55,599 nucleotides of DNA from Paenibacillus cellulosilyticus (GTDB taxonomy: Bacteria; Bacillota; Bacilli; Paenibacillales; Paenibacillaceae). The position numbers and the translations under genes are program-made. Positions 16,517 to 25,766 of this stretch are shown here, piece by piece (within the stretch, counting starts at the first letter, position 1; the number at the start of each line of letters is the position of its first letter). Below the pieces are notes generated by a model that searched no databases, was not told the origin of the DNA, and saw only the letters and a list, made by a program, of their open reading frames with translations. The stretch covers positions 1 to 55,599 of the forward strand of contig NZ_QGTQ01000039.1 of the NCBI RefSeq assembly GCF_003182255.1. Direction: 5' to 3'.

Positions 16517-17578
16517 TTTATGTTTGCGATCCCGCGGCTGTATTTGTACGCTGCGATGCCGAATAATAAGGACGAGCCAGCCGAGGCTGATCATACCGAA
16601 TATCGGATACAGGGTGGAGAGCAGCGGACCGAAACCGATCTGACCGGCTAGATAGCAGAAGATGAGTATGACGATCGTAATGATGGAGACGGGCCATTTT
16701 ACCCGCTGGCGAATTTGCAAGGTTAGACCGTATATGTCGGCGATAAGCGTAGTGAAAATTTCGGCGAAAATGAGGAATATATAAATCCATTGCGCCGTAT
16801 GACCAAGCTGTCTTGCGATGCCGCCCATTGGGATGGCGAACTGCTGTATTCCTGGCATATGAAGCGAAAGCGCGATGTGACCCGCGAGCAGCATGAAGCC
16901 AATGCCGATGCCGCCAACCAAAGCGCCGGCTTTTAGCGCGCGGCGGTCTTGAATGGATGCACCTAGAGGAACAAGAACGGCTTGGGACATCGACAGATTG
17001 AACGCGGCGTATAACAGTGGGGCACTCCATGCAGCGAAGAGCGGATGATCGGTTTGTAACGTGAGCCAACGGTCTGACTCTGGCGTCGTGAATGTATTGT
17101 ACATGACGATGCCTGTGAACAGCAGCATCATGGGCACGACCACGCTGTTGACGGCTAATATCGCGTTCATCCCTTTGCGGAGCAGGAAGAAGCATCCGAC
17201 GATCGTAATGAGGAGTCCAGACTGATAGGAGAAATTCCAATTTTCCTCGAAAATCGATCCAGCGCCAGCGAGCATGACAGCCGTTACACCGAGCAAAATA
17301 ATCATCATAAACATGCTGATCCAGCTGCCAAGTCGCTCGCCAAATAATGTTTTGTTCAAGTCCTCATAGGATGCAGCTTGTATATCGGAGCTAATCAGCA
17401 TCATTTTGGCGCCGAGCCAGATGAATAGAAAGGTCGCAAGTGTTATCGTGATGGAGCCCCAATAGCCGAATCGGGTAAAAAACTGTAGGATTTCTTGTCC
17501 AGTTGCAAAGCCTGCGCCAACAACGGTTCCCATATAAGTGAACGCCACTTGCAGCACGATGTTGATCCGTTTCCACAT
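16514..17578 (-). CDS. YkvI-family membrane protein (APC/LeuT-fold carrier)
   Basis: 354 residues with about ten membrane helices. The N-terminal VVGAGFATGQEILQFFTRFG is the unwound-helix motif of the YkvI family, a branch of the amino acid-polyamine-cation superfamily; the helices around 110-140, 190-220 and 270-345 follow the ten-helix pattern. It is expected to carry an amino acid or other small solute; no substrate is established for the family. GGAGGA is 7 bases before the ATG on the minus strand. Confidence 0.85.
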   Translation of the reverse strand: MWKRINIVLQVAFTYMGTVVGAGFATGQEILQFFTRFGYWGSITITLATFLFIWLGAKMMLISSDIQAASYEDLNKTLFGERLGSWISMFMMIILLGVTAVMLAGAGSIFEENWNFSYQSGLLITIVGCFFLLRKGMNAILAVNSVVVPMMLLFTGIVMYNTFTTPESDRWLTLQTDHPLFAAWSAPLLYAAFNLSMSQAVLVPLGASIQDRRALKAGALVGGIGIGFMLLAGHIALSLHMPGIQQFAIPMGGIARQLGHTAQWIYIFLIFAEIFTTLIADIYGLTLQIRQRVKWPVSIITIVILIFCYLAGQIGFGPLLSTLYPIFGMISLGWLVLIIRHRSVQIQPRDRKHK

Positions 17579-17680
17579 TTGATCCGTCCTCCGTTTCCGA
17601 TCCCCTCTATGACAAGGTATGACGACGGACGGACAGGCATGACAGGTTGTTGTAATCGGCTATTGAGTCCGCTTGCTGAA

Positions 17681-18334
17681 TCAGGCCTCTGTGAATAATT
17701 TTATGGACAAAATCTCATGACTGTCAGGATCGAGGTCCAACTTGAGCAGTGAATTCGTCGTTTTGTAGGTGAGTAGATAGGAGGATTGCGAGTCAGGTTT
17801 TCCGATTGCTTTCACAGCTGCATCCTCTGAATCGCCAACTCTTACTCCGCTAAGACCTGTAACAACATCAGCACCATAAACTTCTATGAATAAGACACCT
17901 TGATTCCCGCTGCCGAACCCGATACTTAGTCCTTCATATTCGAAAATATCAATCGATCCAGCATCGCCATCTTGCGCGTAGCTGTCGTCAGGCTCGCCAA
18001 GCTTCTTCTTCACGTCGGATGTCAGAAGGCCAAGCGCAATGCCGGCAAGGGTTGGCTTCGCCTTATCTAATGTGGACTCCGGCAGCTTAGGCTTAGGCTT
18101 CGCAGCACCTGTAGCTTCCAGTGTCCCGTTGTCAGCCGTGCCGCCGTTCCAATTGGCATTCTCGTTTACGGTCATATTCGGACCGCCATTGTTCGTATTG
18201 ATCTGTCCGGCTGCCAAAGGGTCGTTGCCAACTACCTGTTCGTCCTCTGGGCTGCTGCCGGATGTAAGCGAACAACCAGCCAGTGTTATCGTTAAAGTCA
18301 TCGTCAGTGCTGATTTCTTCCATACGTGTTTCAT
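17681..18334 (-). CDS. Lipoprotein with two tandem fold repeats, function unknown
   Basis: 217 residues. The signal sequence MKHVWKKSALTMTLTITLAG ends in a perfect lipobox LAGC, so it is anchored on the outer membrane face. A low-complexity linker follows, then two similar segments: IALGLLTSDVKKKLGEPDDSY and GVRVGDSEDAAVKAIGKPDS, each followed by short beta strands. The repeated 'G-x-x-x-x-x-V-x-x-x-x-G-x-P' pattern resembles beta-lactamase-inhibitor-like (BamE/YjgB) domains, an inference. The frame extends upstream to 18358, but the GGAGG upstream supports ATG 18334. Confidence 0.75.
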   Translation of the reverse strand: MKHVWKKSALTMTLTITLAGCSLTSGSSPEDEQVVGNDPLAAGQINTNNGGPNMTVNENANWNGGTADNGTLEATGAAKPKPKLPESTLDKAKPTLAGIALGLLTSDVKKKLGEPDDSYAQDGDAGSIDIFEYEGLSIGFGSGNQGVLFIEVYGADVVTGLSGVRVGDSEDAAVKAIGKPDSQSSYLLTYKTTNSLLKLDLDPDSHEILSIKLFTEA

Positions 18335-18522
18335 TGTTAACGCCTCCGTTCGTCCCATGTATCTCTATCCTATCAGAGATTGGAAATAGGTGTATATAGA
18401 TATAACGTGAAATTGTGAGGAAAGGTTACGGGCAGTTCATGGAATGATGACTAGAACGGTTGCGCCGGATAATCGTTATATGGTAAGTTATCGGAAAGGG
18501 TTTTTCGGAAAGGAGCTTGACT

Positions 18523-19092
18523 ATGGAAAAATTAAAACAACGCATATTGGAGGACGCTTCGGTTAGATCAACGGACGTACTGAACCTTGATACGATATTG
18601 AACCATCAAGTCGATCCTGTTCTGACGATGGACATGGGACGGGAATTTGCACGGCTATATGCAGAATCGAACATCACGAAGGTCATCACCGTGGAGTCGT
18701 CGGGTATTCCGGTCGCTTTCGCAACGGCTCATGTGCTTGGCGTACCGCTCGTATTCGCAAGACGGAAGAAGACACTGATCAATGATCCAGACGCTTATGT
18801 TGAGCGTGTACCGTCGTTTACGAAGGGGATCGTAACCGACCTGCTCGTCGCGCGCACCATGCTGAGCGAAACGGATAATGTATTGTTCATTGATGATATT
18901 ATTGCCAACGGTGATGCAGCACGTGGACTGGTCAAAATTATTGAACGTTCCGGCGCGAAGCTTGCTGGCATCGGTATCGTGGTAGAAAAGTCGTTCCAAG
19001 CAGGCGCAAAAGCGCTGCGGGAGCAAGGCTACCGCGTGGAGTCGCTCGTACGCATTTCCTCGCTGTCGAACGGATCGATCTCGTTCGAATAG
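18523..19092 (+). CDS. xpt: Xanthine phosphoribosyltransferase
   Basis: 190 residues. The PRPP-binding motif is NVLFIDDIIANGDAARGL; MDMGREFARLY, TVESSGIPVAFATAHVLGVP and VFARRKKT are hallmark stretches of Xpt, and it ends in SISFE. It salvages xanthine to XMP. The start is ATG 18523 with AAAGGAG upstream; the TTG 6 bases earlier is less likely. In Bacillus xpt is paired with pbuX behind a purine riboswitch; here neither is seen, so its control must differ. Confidence 0.95.
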   Translation: MEKLKQRILEDASVRSTDVLNLDTILNHQVDPVLTMDMGREFARLYAESNITKVITVESSGIPVAFATAHVLGVPLVFARRKKTLINDPDAYVERVPSFTKGIVTDLLVARTMLSETDNVLFIDDIIANGDAARGLVKIIERSGAKLAGIGIVVEKSFQAGAKALREQGYRVESLVRISSLSNGSISFE

Positions 19093-19198
19093 TCGATTGT
19101 TCGGCCCAATACTTCTGGGAACTTGTGCTGTACTCTTTTCTGCCTGATGGATATCGCTTATAATTAATTTGTAAGAGTACGAGAGGGGGCACTAGACG

Positions 19199-19528
19199 AT
19201 GGAGATTATGACGAACGACTTTATGAGCCAGAAGCTTGTAGCTGCTAAGACGCATTTCGAGCGGGCGCTCGATTGCAAGCACACGGAATTCGATGATCTG
19301 TATCCATATATGATTGAGCACCCGCAATTTTTCTGGTATAAACGCTATGTGGCGTGGTCGGAGCTGCTGACGATTGTTAAACTCGCTGAAGAGCTTGGCA
19401 TGGAGTGGCGGGATCAATTCCTCGATCACCAGAAGGATTATATTGCGAAGCGAGTCATGTCCTCTCGTGTACTGGACGAATGGTATGAGACGAATGATTC
19501 CAAGGAGCATGTCGATAATATCGGATAA
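19199..19528 (+). CDS. Small acidic protein of unknown function
   Basis: 109 residues, largely helical, with many aromatic residues (LYPYMIEHPQFFWYKRYVAW) and an acidic tail. No signal peptide, membrane helix or known motif is visible. A TATAAT at 19159-19164 may serve as its -10 box, and GAGAGGGGGC precedes the ATG, so the gene is well supported as coding. A second small gene follows after 36 bases. Confidence 0.7.
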   Translation: MEIMTNDFMSQKLVAAKTHFERALDCKHTEFDDLYPYMIEHPQFFWYKRYVAWSELLTIVKLAEELGMEWRDQFLDHQKDYIAKRVMSSRVLDEWYETNDSKEHVDNIG

Positions 19529-19564
19529 TGGAGATCATCGATCTCGCAAGGAGCGAAGAACGTC

Positions 19565-19804
19565 ATGATAACGGAAGAGCAGCTGGATGCGTTCCGTCAA
19601 TCCGGCGAGCCGGTCCGAATCGTTCGTGACGGCTTGGCCGCGAATGATGTATACGGCATTATTGTTGCATGGGACGATTCAAGCCTAGTGCTGCGTAAGA
19701 TCAACAAGCGCGTCGTCAAGCTGAGCCGAGACTACACGCTCGAGCGTGCAGCAGACGATCGCAGCGTACCAGACATCCTGCAGGGCGAAGAAGAATCGAA
19801 ATAA
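19565..19804 (+). CDS. Small SH3-like/Sm-like protein of unknown function
   Basis: 79 residues. The middle reads VYGIIVAWDDSSLVLRKINKRVVKLSRDY, alternating hydrophobic and charged residues in short strands as in small SH3- or Sm-like barrels; both ends are acidic. The function is unknown. AAGGAG stands 11 bases before ATG. It shares a transcript with the 109-residue gene and ends at a strong terminator. Confidence 0.7.
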   Translation: MITEEQLDAFRQSGEPVRIVRDGLAANDVYGIIVAWDDSSLVLRKINKRVVKLSRDYTLERAADDRSVPDILQGEEESK

Positions 19805-19814
19805 TGATCGAATG

Positions 19815-19848
19815 AAGGTTGAGCAGCCTGTGCTGCTCAACCTTTTTT
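19815..19848 (+). terminator. Terminator after the two small genes
   Basis: AAGGTTGAGCAGC pairs with GCTGCTCAACCTT around a CTGT loop, followed by a T run. Confidence 0.93.
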
Positions 19849-20248
19849 GTATATAAATCGGCTGGTAACAGACTCAGTATGAAGATTAAGAGCAGTGGAT
19901 GCATACTTATTTCTTCAAATCACGTCCTCATCGACGAATAAGTATGGCAAAAGCACACCTAATGTACCATTCGGAACGAAAAACAGCCCCCAGTGGAAAT
20001 TAAGTGAGGTTTAGCATTACTCTCGAACGAAAGCTATGCCCCATAGGGGCACGCGACTCTCAATTCGCAGTAGCTTATCCGCAACTACGTCTCGCCATCG
20101 ACCCCTTCCGGGGTTCAGGGGTAAAGGTTTCCGTAAGGAAGCCACATCGGAAGCATACGCTTAGTCCCAGGGGGCCCTCCCTTGCAGGGAGGGTTTGGGT
20201 GGGTAGAAATCTTTAAAACCTGGGGTCAAAGGGGCGTAGCCCCTAACC
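19849..20248. other. Intergenic block with four compact G/C hairpins
   Basis: No gene is supported here. From 20038 on the sequence is GC-rich and holds GCCCC-ATA-GGGGC (20038-20050), ACCCC-TTCC-GGGGT (20101-20114), CCCTCCC-TTGCA-GGGAGGG (about 20176-20194) and GGGGC-GTA-GCCCC (20231-20243). The third overlaps a repeat also found inverted near 16425. A short open frame (20004-20216) lacks an RBS and is not taken as a gene. Confidence 0.5.
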
Positions 20249-21508
20249 TCAGTGTTCCACCGTAAAGCTATCAACCTGTTCTCCATCAGACGTATACGCA
20301 GTATAGGTCAGGCTGTCGCCTTCAACCGTAATCGCCGCAAACATCTGCTTATTATTCTGAAAATGTACCGCATGGTAGAACTGATCTTCTTTTTTCTCAT
20401 TAAACTTCGGCCCAGCCGTGTTTGTTACGACGTAGACTGTTCCAGAATGGTTGGTGACCGCTTGATCCGCTGAGCCAGTCACTTTGCCATCACGAAGCGG
20501 GAAGGAGCGGGAATATTCATGATTATGCCCCTGCAGTACAAGATCGACCTTGTAACGGTCAATGACCTCAGCCCAGTCCTTGATCTTCTTGTAAGTACTT
20601 CCCCCATATAGCGGTCGATGAATCGCAACGATCAGCCATGGCTGTTTCGTCGCAGCTAAATCTGCATCCAGCCACTTCGTTTGCGCACTGATCTCTTCCT
20701 CTGTATTTAATACCGCAACATGTACGGTTCCGTAATCAAAGGAATAGTTGCCCGACACGCCATTTGCCCCATTGTCAGGCAGATCGAAACGAGCCGTAAG
20801 TGGCGTGGAGCCTTCTTTCTTTAACACATCATTATTGCCGACCACAGGCATGAGCGGTATGCTCGCTGCCCAAGGCATCGCTTGCTCGAATAGATAACGC
20901 CAACCATCCGCATCATCCGCATTCTCTGTGAAATCGCCATTATGAATGACGAATCGTGAATCGGGATACAGCTCGAACGCTTTGTTCAATGTATCGCCCC
21001 ATAGCTTGAAATCTTGCTCTGTCACGCCTTGCGAGTCGGCTAGATTCAAGAAAGTGAAGGAACTCGATTGGTTCTCGCTGCTGTTTTCTGTTTCATCTGC
21101 GGCTGCTGTCGTGAACGTCATTGGAGCACTCCAGCCTTTCGCATCACCACTGCCAACGCGATACGTATAGGTTGTATCGGGCGTTAAGCCCACTGCTTCG
21201 GCCTTATGGGTACCGAGCTTATCGTCTCCGATATTAAGTAGCTCTGTGCGGCCTTGAAAGGATATGACGTCATTCGTATCTAATTTGGCAGCATCTGTAC
21301 CGGGAACAAGCTGCAGGACCGATGCGGCTTCAGGATCATCGGTAGTCCAAGCGAAGCTGCGAGCTTCTGATGCATCTCCATTGAATGTCGTAACTATAGA
21401 GTAGGGAAGTGATGCGTGCGTTGAACGATTGTGCTGAGAAACGAACAGGATGACAAGGAGCAGGACGATAACGACGGCTATTGTAATGGTTTGAAGCAGC
21501 ATTCTCAA
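20249..21508 (-). CDS. Membrane-anchored purple-acid-phosphatase-like metallophosphoesterase
   Basis: 419 residues. A single N-terminal helix (about 5-25) anchors it outside the cell; residues 35-135 form a fibronectin-like purple acid phosphatase N-domain (ending LTPDTTYTYRVG and WSAPMTFTT). The catalytic domain has NLADSQG (first metal Asp), HNGDFTEN, GNND, AIHRPLYGG and QGHNHEYSRS in order. GNND replaces the more common GNHE. It should hydrolyse phosphate esters outside the cell. TTG 21508 lies 8 bases from AGGAGG; an ATG two codons later is 14 away. It diverges from the VTC-CotH operon. Confidence 0.9.
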   Translation of the reverse strand: MRMLLQTITIAVVIVLLLVILFVSQHNRSTHASLPYSIVTTFNGDASEARSFAWTTDDPEAASVLQLVPGTDAAKLDTNDVISFQGRTELLNIGDDKLGTHKAEAVGLTPDTTYTYRVGSGDAKGWSAPMTFTTAAADETENSSENQSSSFTFLNLADSQGVTEQDFKLWGDTLNKAFELYPDSRFVIHNGDFTENADDADGWRYLFEQAMPWAASIPLMPVVGNNDVLKKEGSTPLTARFDLPDNGANGVSGNYSFDYGTVHVAVLNTEEEISAQTKWLDADLAATKQPWLIVAIHRPLYGGSTYKKIKDWAEVIDRYKVDLVLQGHNHEYSRSFPLRDGKVTGSADQAVTNHSGTVYVVTNTAGPKFNEKKEDQFYHAVHFQNNKQMFAAITVEGDSLTYTAYTSDGEQVDSFTVEH

Positions 21509-21698
21509 CGCTTAAGCCTCCTATCGAATAAGTGTTGAAGCTTACTATCGCATGTTTGATGGGTCATAATCAAATGAATTGTTAAGGGAATGTAAATTTT
21601 TCAGCGTTTATTCAGCTAGAGATAAGATTATTTTCAAGATACGCACCTATAATGAAACACATCAAAGACACAACAAGCGAATGAAATGAGGTGACAGG

Positions 21699-22514
21699 AT
21701 GACAACGATCGAACAATTGCGCTACGACGGAACGGAACAATTGGAGCTGCAAAAGCGAATAGATGACAGCAAAGCGTTGGCTGTTGAGACAGCGCCTGTG
21801 CAGGCACAGCCATTAAAATTTCGTCACGAATTAAAATATTATATCAACTTCCACCAATACTTTATCATTCGTCAGCGCCTAAGTAGTTTCATGGCACGAG
21901 ATAAGCATGCAGGACCAACTGGCGAATACCATATTCGCAGCCTTTACTTTGATGATGCGGAGAACAAGGCGCTTGCAGACAAGCAGGGCGGCCTGCGTGA
22001 CCGTAGCAAATACCGGATTCGAATCTATAACGTCTCGGATTCCATCATTCATTTTGAGAAGAAAATTAAGAAAGACGAGTATATTGCGAAGGTTAAAACC
22101 TCACTGACTCGAGCAGAGGCGGATGCCATCATTGCAGGTGACTTCGACTGCTTGAACGTTCCATCTAATCCGCTGCGGGCGGAGCTTCATAAGGAAATGA
22201 GCCAGCGGCTGCTCAGGCCGAAGGTTATTGTTGACTATGTACGCGAACCGTTCATAAATGTGCATGGCAATGTGCGAATCACGTTCGATAAACAGCTGAG
22301 AACGGGGTTGTATTCGACGGATCTGTTCAATCCGAATCTGAGCACGATCAACACGCTCGATGACAATCAGATTATACTCGAAGTGAAATTCGACGAGTAT
22401 TTGCCTTATCATATCCGAGATGCGCTGCAGCTCGAAGGATTGATTCGGCAGTCGGCTTCGAAATATGTCATGTGCCGCAAATTCTTGAAACTTAACTCAT
22501 GGGAGGATCAATAA
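21699..22514 (+). CDS. VTC-domain polyphosphate polymerase-like protein
   Basis: 271 residues. A VTC (PF09359-type) tunnel domain covers most of it: RHELKYYINFHQ, IRSLYFDDAENKALADKQGG, RSKYRIRIYN, HFEKKIKKDEYIAK, and the later RITFDKQLRTG and ILEVKFDEYLP strands carry the basic residues that line the polyphosphate tunnel in yeast Vtc4. It may make or bind polyphosphate at the membrane together with the next gene's product; activity is inferred from the family. A TATAAT at 21648-21653 may serve as -10. The DUF4956 gene follows 2 bases later. Confidence 0.88.
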   Translation: MTTIEQLRYDGTEQLELQKRIDDSKALAVETAPVQAQPLKFRHELKYYINFHQYFIIRQRLSSFMARDKHAGPTGEYHIRSLYFDDAENKALADKQGGLRDRSKYRIRIYNVSDSIIHFEKKIKKDEYIAKVKTSLTRAEADAIIAGDFDCLNVPSNPLRAELHKEMSQRLLRPKVIVDYVREPFINVHGNVRITFDKQLRTGLYSTDLFNPNLSTINTLDDNQIILEVKFDEYLPYHIRDALQLEGLIRQSASKYVMCRKFLKLNSWEDQ

Positions 22515-22516
22515 AA

Positions 22517-23245
22517 ATGGCAGCAGAGAATACAACAACAGTGGCAGCAGCTACTGACAACGGTGGAACGAACACGTTTGCCGATATTATTAAAAACTCG
22601 ATTTCGGACAACTTCGTCAATGATATCGACCTAACCAAAGTCGTGATCACGATGGCGATTTCATTCTTGATTGGCTTCTTTATCTACCTGCTGTACAAAC
22701 GGGTATTCAGCGGCGTGCTGTACTCGAAGAGCTTTAACGTATCGCTTATTGGTATGACACTCGTTACATCGATGGTCATTATCGCCATTAACTCGAACCT
22801 TGTCCTGTCGCTCGGCATGGTCGGTGCGCTCAGTATCGTTCGTTTCCGTACGCCAATTAAAGATCCAACTGATCTGATCTTCCTGTTCTGGGCAGCAGCA
22901 GCAGGTATCGTAACAGGTGCTGGCTTCTTCTCGCTCGCAATCGCAGGTTCAGTTATCATCGGTATCATTATGTTTATCTTTATCAAGAAATCGACTTTCG
23001 AAACCCCTTATTTGCTCGTTGTGAACTGCGATGGCGATGACAGTGAGAAAACACTGATGGAACAAGTACATGGCAAAGTAAAACGTTACAATGTTAAACA
23101 AAAAACAGTAACGCCGGGCAACATTGAGCTGACACTGGAAGTACGCGTGAAAGAGAAGGAAAGCGGCTTCGTTAATGCGATTTCAAGCCTTCGCGGCGTG
23201 AAAAATGCGGTGCTCATCAGCTACAGCGGCGATTACGTATCTTAA
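22517..23245 (+). CDS. DUF4956-family membrane protein
   Basis: 242 residues. Helices at about 45-65, 85-105 and 120-155 surround the family signature LSIVRFRTPIKDPTDLIFLFW and AAGIVTGAGFF; a soluble C-terminal domain (about 165-242) follows, ending SYSGDY. The function is not established. DUF4956, VTC and CotH genes are commonly adjacent, which suggests a membrane complex. GGGAGG lies inside the end of the VTC gene; ATG 22517 is preferred over 22499. Confidence 0.88.
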   Translation: MAAENTTTVAAATDNGGTNTFADIIKNSISDNFVNDIDLTKVVITMAISFLIGFFIYLLYKRVFSGVLYSKSFNVSLIGMTLVTSMVIIAINSNLVLSLGMVGALSIVRFRTPIKDPTDLIFLFWAAAAGIVTGAGFFSLAIAGSVIIGIIMFIFIKKSTFETPYLLVVNCDGDDSEKTLMEQVHGKVKRYNVKQKTVTPGNIELTLEVRVKEKESGFVNAISSLRGVKNAVLISYSGDYVS

Positions 23246-23258
23246 TCGGCGGTGCAAA

Positions 23259-25298
23259 TTGAAATCCAAAACCGCTGTTCCGATTCTAGTCATTTGCGTG
23301 GTTGCTGCGTTAATCGCAGCGCTGCTATTTGATAGCTGGAATCGTGACTCCGAGAGCTCCGCGGTGACGGGCGGAGCCTCGGCTGCGGCAACTACCGAAC
23401 AGTTGGAGAGCAATGTATTCGTTAAGGATAAAGTCGTCGATGTGAAGATTACGCTTGATCCCGATGACTTCCAGGATATGCTCGACAATGCTTCTGCCGA
23501 GGAATTCAAGACCGCAACGGTCGAATACAACGGTATTAAGCTTGAGAATGTAGGCATTCGTACGAAGGGCAATCTGTCGCTTCGTGCAGTCGTTCAGATG
23601 ACGGACTCGGATCGCTACAGCTTCAAGCTGTCGTTCGATGAATATGTAACGAACCAGACACTGCAAGGTATCTCGAAGATTAACCTAAACAACGACTACA
23701 GCGATCCTACTTATATGCGTGAGTTTCTCACTTATGAGCTGGCGAAGTCGATGGGATTGCCTACGCCTGAGGTCTCGTATGTGAATGTGTACGTGAATGG
23801 TGAGCTCAAAGGGCTGTATCTGGCTGTAGAGCAAGTAGGCGAGTCCTACCTGGAGCGCAACTTCGGCAATTCGTACGGAGCGCTGTATAAAGGTATTATG
23901 GGCAACGGCAGCGATCTGCTCTACCGCGGCGACGAGGAGACGGATTATCCGGGCCTTGAACGCAAGTCTAAGAAATCAAATGGTAATGTGCTCGTCGATA
24001 TGATCAAGGAACTCAATGATGGCTCAGATATCGAGAGTGTCATCGACGTTGAAGATGCACTCGGCTATATTGCACTCAATGCTGTGACAGTGAATACCGA
24101 CAGTTATATCGGCAGCAATAAGCAGAACTACTATCTGTATGAGAACAACGGAATATTCTCGATTCTACCGTGGGACTACAACATGGCGTTTGGCGGTATG
24201 GGCGGCATGGGCGGCATGGGCGGAGGCGGCGGAGGCGCCAGCAGCAATACTTCGTACATGATCGACGAGCCTACCGATGGCAGCGTTGATGAACGTCCGC
24301 TTGTTGCGAAGCTTCTCAGCAACGAGACGTACAAAGCGCAGTACCACGAAATGATTCAAAGCATGATTGACAACTACTTGAATGACGAAACGTTCCAAGC
24401 GCGTGTGAAGCAGCTGCAGGAGCTGATCGCTGATGATGTGAAGGCGGACCCTACTGCGTTCTACACTTATGAGGAGTTCGAGCAAGGTGTACAGTCGCTC
24501 CTGACGTTCACGTCAGACCGAGTTGCTAGTGTGCAAGGCCAGCTGGACGGTACTGTAAAGGCGTCCGGTGATGGCTCAGGCAATGGCGGCGGTATGGGCG
24601 GCGGAGGCGGCGGCTTCGGAGGCGGCAGAGGGGGAGGCAATAACATGGCTGCGAATGGGCAAAATAATGCAGCAGCGCAGGACGGTAACAATGTGCAAGG
24701 CAATAACGCCGCACAAGGTGCAAACGATGCGCAGAATGGCGGAAATGCACCTGCCGCACAAGGCAACGACGGTGCTCAGAACTTCAAGGCTTCCGCTGCG
24801 GATGGCAGCAGTACGCCAACCATTCAAACCGCTTCATTGGATGCCAACAGCAGCGGCCTAAATATCCAGACAGCAGCTGCGGATGCAAATACCGGCAACC
24901 AGAACGCTGTGCCTGACGCAAGCAATAGCTCCCAGAATGGCCAAGCTGCAACGGATGGAGGCAACGCGGGCCAGAATGGCCAAGCCCAAGCTGACGGCGG
25001 CAATGGAGGTCAGGGTGGACAGAATGGTGGCGGCGGCCAAGGCCAAGGCATGCAAGGTGGTTTTGATGGCGGTCAAGGCGGCGGCGGCTTCGGCGGTGGC
25101 GACGGTATGGGTGCGCCTCCAGACGGCTTTGGCGGAGGCGGCATGGGAGGCATGGGAGGAGGACCTGGCGGCTTTGGTGGCAACACGGTTACGAATGCCA
25201 ACCAAGGCACTATGAAAGATGCCATTACGACAGGCTCACTCCTCATCGTACTCGTACTCGCTATGTTCTTCATCGTGAACTTCCGTAAGAAGCATTAA
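23259..25298 (+). CDS. CotH-family protein kinase-like surface protein
   Basis: About 679 residues. An N-terminal helix (about 5-22) is followed by a CotH domain: RTKGNLSLRAV, INLNNDYSDPTYMREFLTYEL, PTPEVSYVNVYVNGELKGLYLAVEQV and the active-site-like LPWDYNMAFGG. CotH in Bacillus is an atypical kinase that phosphorylates spore-coat proteins. The last third is low-complexity, first Gly-rich then Asn/Gln/Ala-rich, ending in a Gly-rich cluster before a C-terminal membrane helix (TGSLLIVLVLAMFFIVNF) and KKH, so both ends are membrane-attached. The start is TTG 23259, 13 bases after DUF4956. Confidence 0.88.
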   Translation: MKSKTAVPILVICVVAALIAALLFDSWNRDSESSAVTGGASAAATTEQLESNVFVKDKVVDVKITLDPDDFQDMLDNASAEEFKTATVEYNGIKLENVGIRTKGNLSLRAVVQMTDSDRYSFKLSFDEYVTNQTLQGISKINLNNDYSDPTYMREFLTYELAKSMGLPTPEVSYVNVYVNGELKGLYLAVEQVGESYLERNFGNSYGALYKGIMGNGSDLLYRGDEETDYPGLERKSKKSNGNVLVDMIKELNDGSDIESVIDVEDALGYIALNAVTVNTDSYIGSNKQNYYLYENNGIFSILPWDYNMAFGGMGGMGGMGGGGGGASSNTSYMIDEPTDGSVDERPLVAKLLSNETYKAQYHEMIQSMIDNYLNDETFQARVKQLQELIADDVKADPTAFYTYEEFEQGVQSLLTFTSDRVASVQGQLDGTVKASGDGSGNGGGMGGGGGGFGGGRGGGNNMAANGQNNAAAQDGNNVQGNNAAQGANDAQNGGNAPAAQGNDGAQNFKASAADGSSTPTIQTASLDANSSGLNIQTAAADANTGNQNAVPDASNSSQNGQAATDGGNAGQNGQAQADGGNGGQGGQNGGGGQGQGMQGGFDGGQGGGGFGGGDGMGAPPDGFGGGGMGGMGGGPGGFGGNTVTNANQGTMKDAITTGSLLIVLVLAMFFIVNFRKKH

Positions 25299-25302
25299 CC
25301 AT

Positions 25303-25352
25303 ATAAAAGCCGTTCGGGCGCCGGATAATCGGCAGCTGAGCGGCTTTTATTC
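25303..25352 (+). terminator. Terminator of the VTC-DUF4956-CotH operon
   Basis: ATAAAAGCCG (25303-25312) pairs with CGGCTTTTAT (25341-25350), enclosing a further GC-rich segment. Confidence 0.8.
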
Positions 25353-25392
25353 ATGTATATCAGTCGGTATCGAGTAAAGCAGATTTATACAA

Positions 25393-25433
25393 TAAAAAAG
25401 CTCATGCATCGCTGAACCAGCAATCCATGAGCT
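25393..25433 (-). terminator. Terminator of the first tRNA-Leu gene
   Basis: On the minus strand AGCTCATG pairs with CATGAGCT, followed by TTTTTTATT, just downstream of the tRNA. Confidence 0.85.
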
Positions 25434-25449
25434 ATCATTTATGATGAGT

Positions 25450-25536
25450 TGGTGCGGTCAAGAGGACTTGAACCTCCACGGTTGTTACACCACTAGAACC
25501 TGAATCTAGCGCGTCTGCCAATTCCGCCATGACCGC
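25450..25536 (-). tRNA. tRNA-Leu (anticodon CAG), copy 1
   Basis: An 87-nt class II tRNA with encoded CCA. Acceptor GCGGTCA/TGACCGC, anticodon stem CTAGA/TCTAG with loop TTCAGGT and anticodon CAG, a long variable arm (TGGTGTAACAACCG) and T loop TTCAAGT. It is identical to the copy at 27137-27223. Confidence 0.96.
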
Positions 25537-25560
25537 ATGTCGTTGATGTCGACAAGAAAG

Positions 25561-25590
25561 ATATTATCATTAGTTCGGATAACAAGTCAA
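25561..25590 (-). promoter_or_regulatory. Promoter of tRNA-Leu copy 1
   Basis: On the minus strand TTGACT (25590-25585) and TAATAT (25566-25561) are 18 bases apart, about 25 bases before the tRNA. Confidence 0.75.
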
Positions 25591-25766
25591 CATATACATT
25601 TCCGAAAGGCTTGAGCACAGAATAGCACGAGTTTATTCGTTGCTTTACATTCCAAATGTGATTTAAAACGATATGTTTTTTATCATTTTTAAGTAGAATA
25701 GGAGAGGGTTGTGGAGGGCAGCAAACCATAACCGTAACCGTACATAGATGAATGAGGTGACTTCGC

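Noticed and set aside
18359..18522. Purine riboswitch before xpt
   Set aside because: The conserved core of the purine aptamer is absent in the whole spacer.
24467..25273. Several long open frames opposite and alongside the Gly-rich part of the CotH-like gene
   Set aside because: They arise from the repetitive GGC-rich codons and give Pro/Ala/Arg-rich products without start signals.
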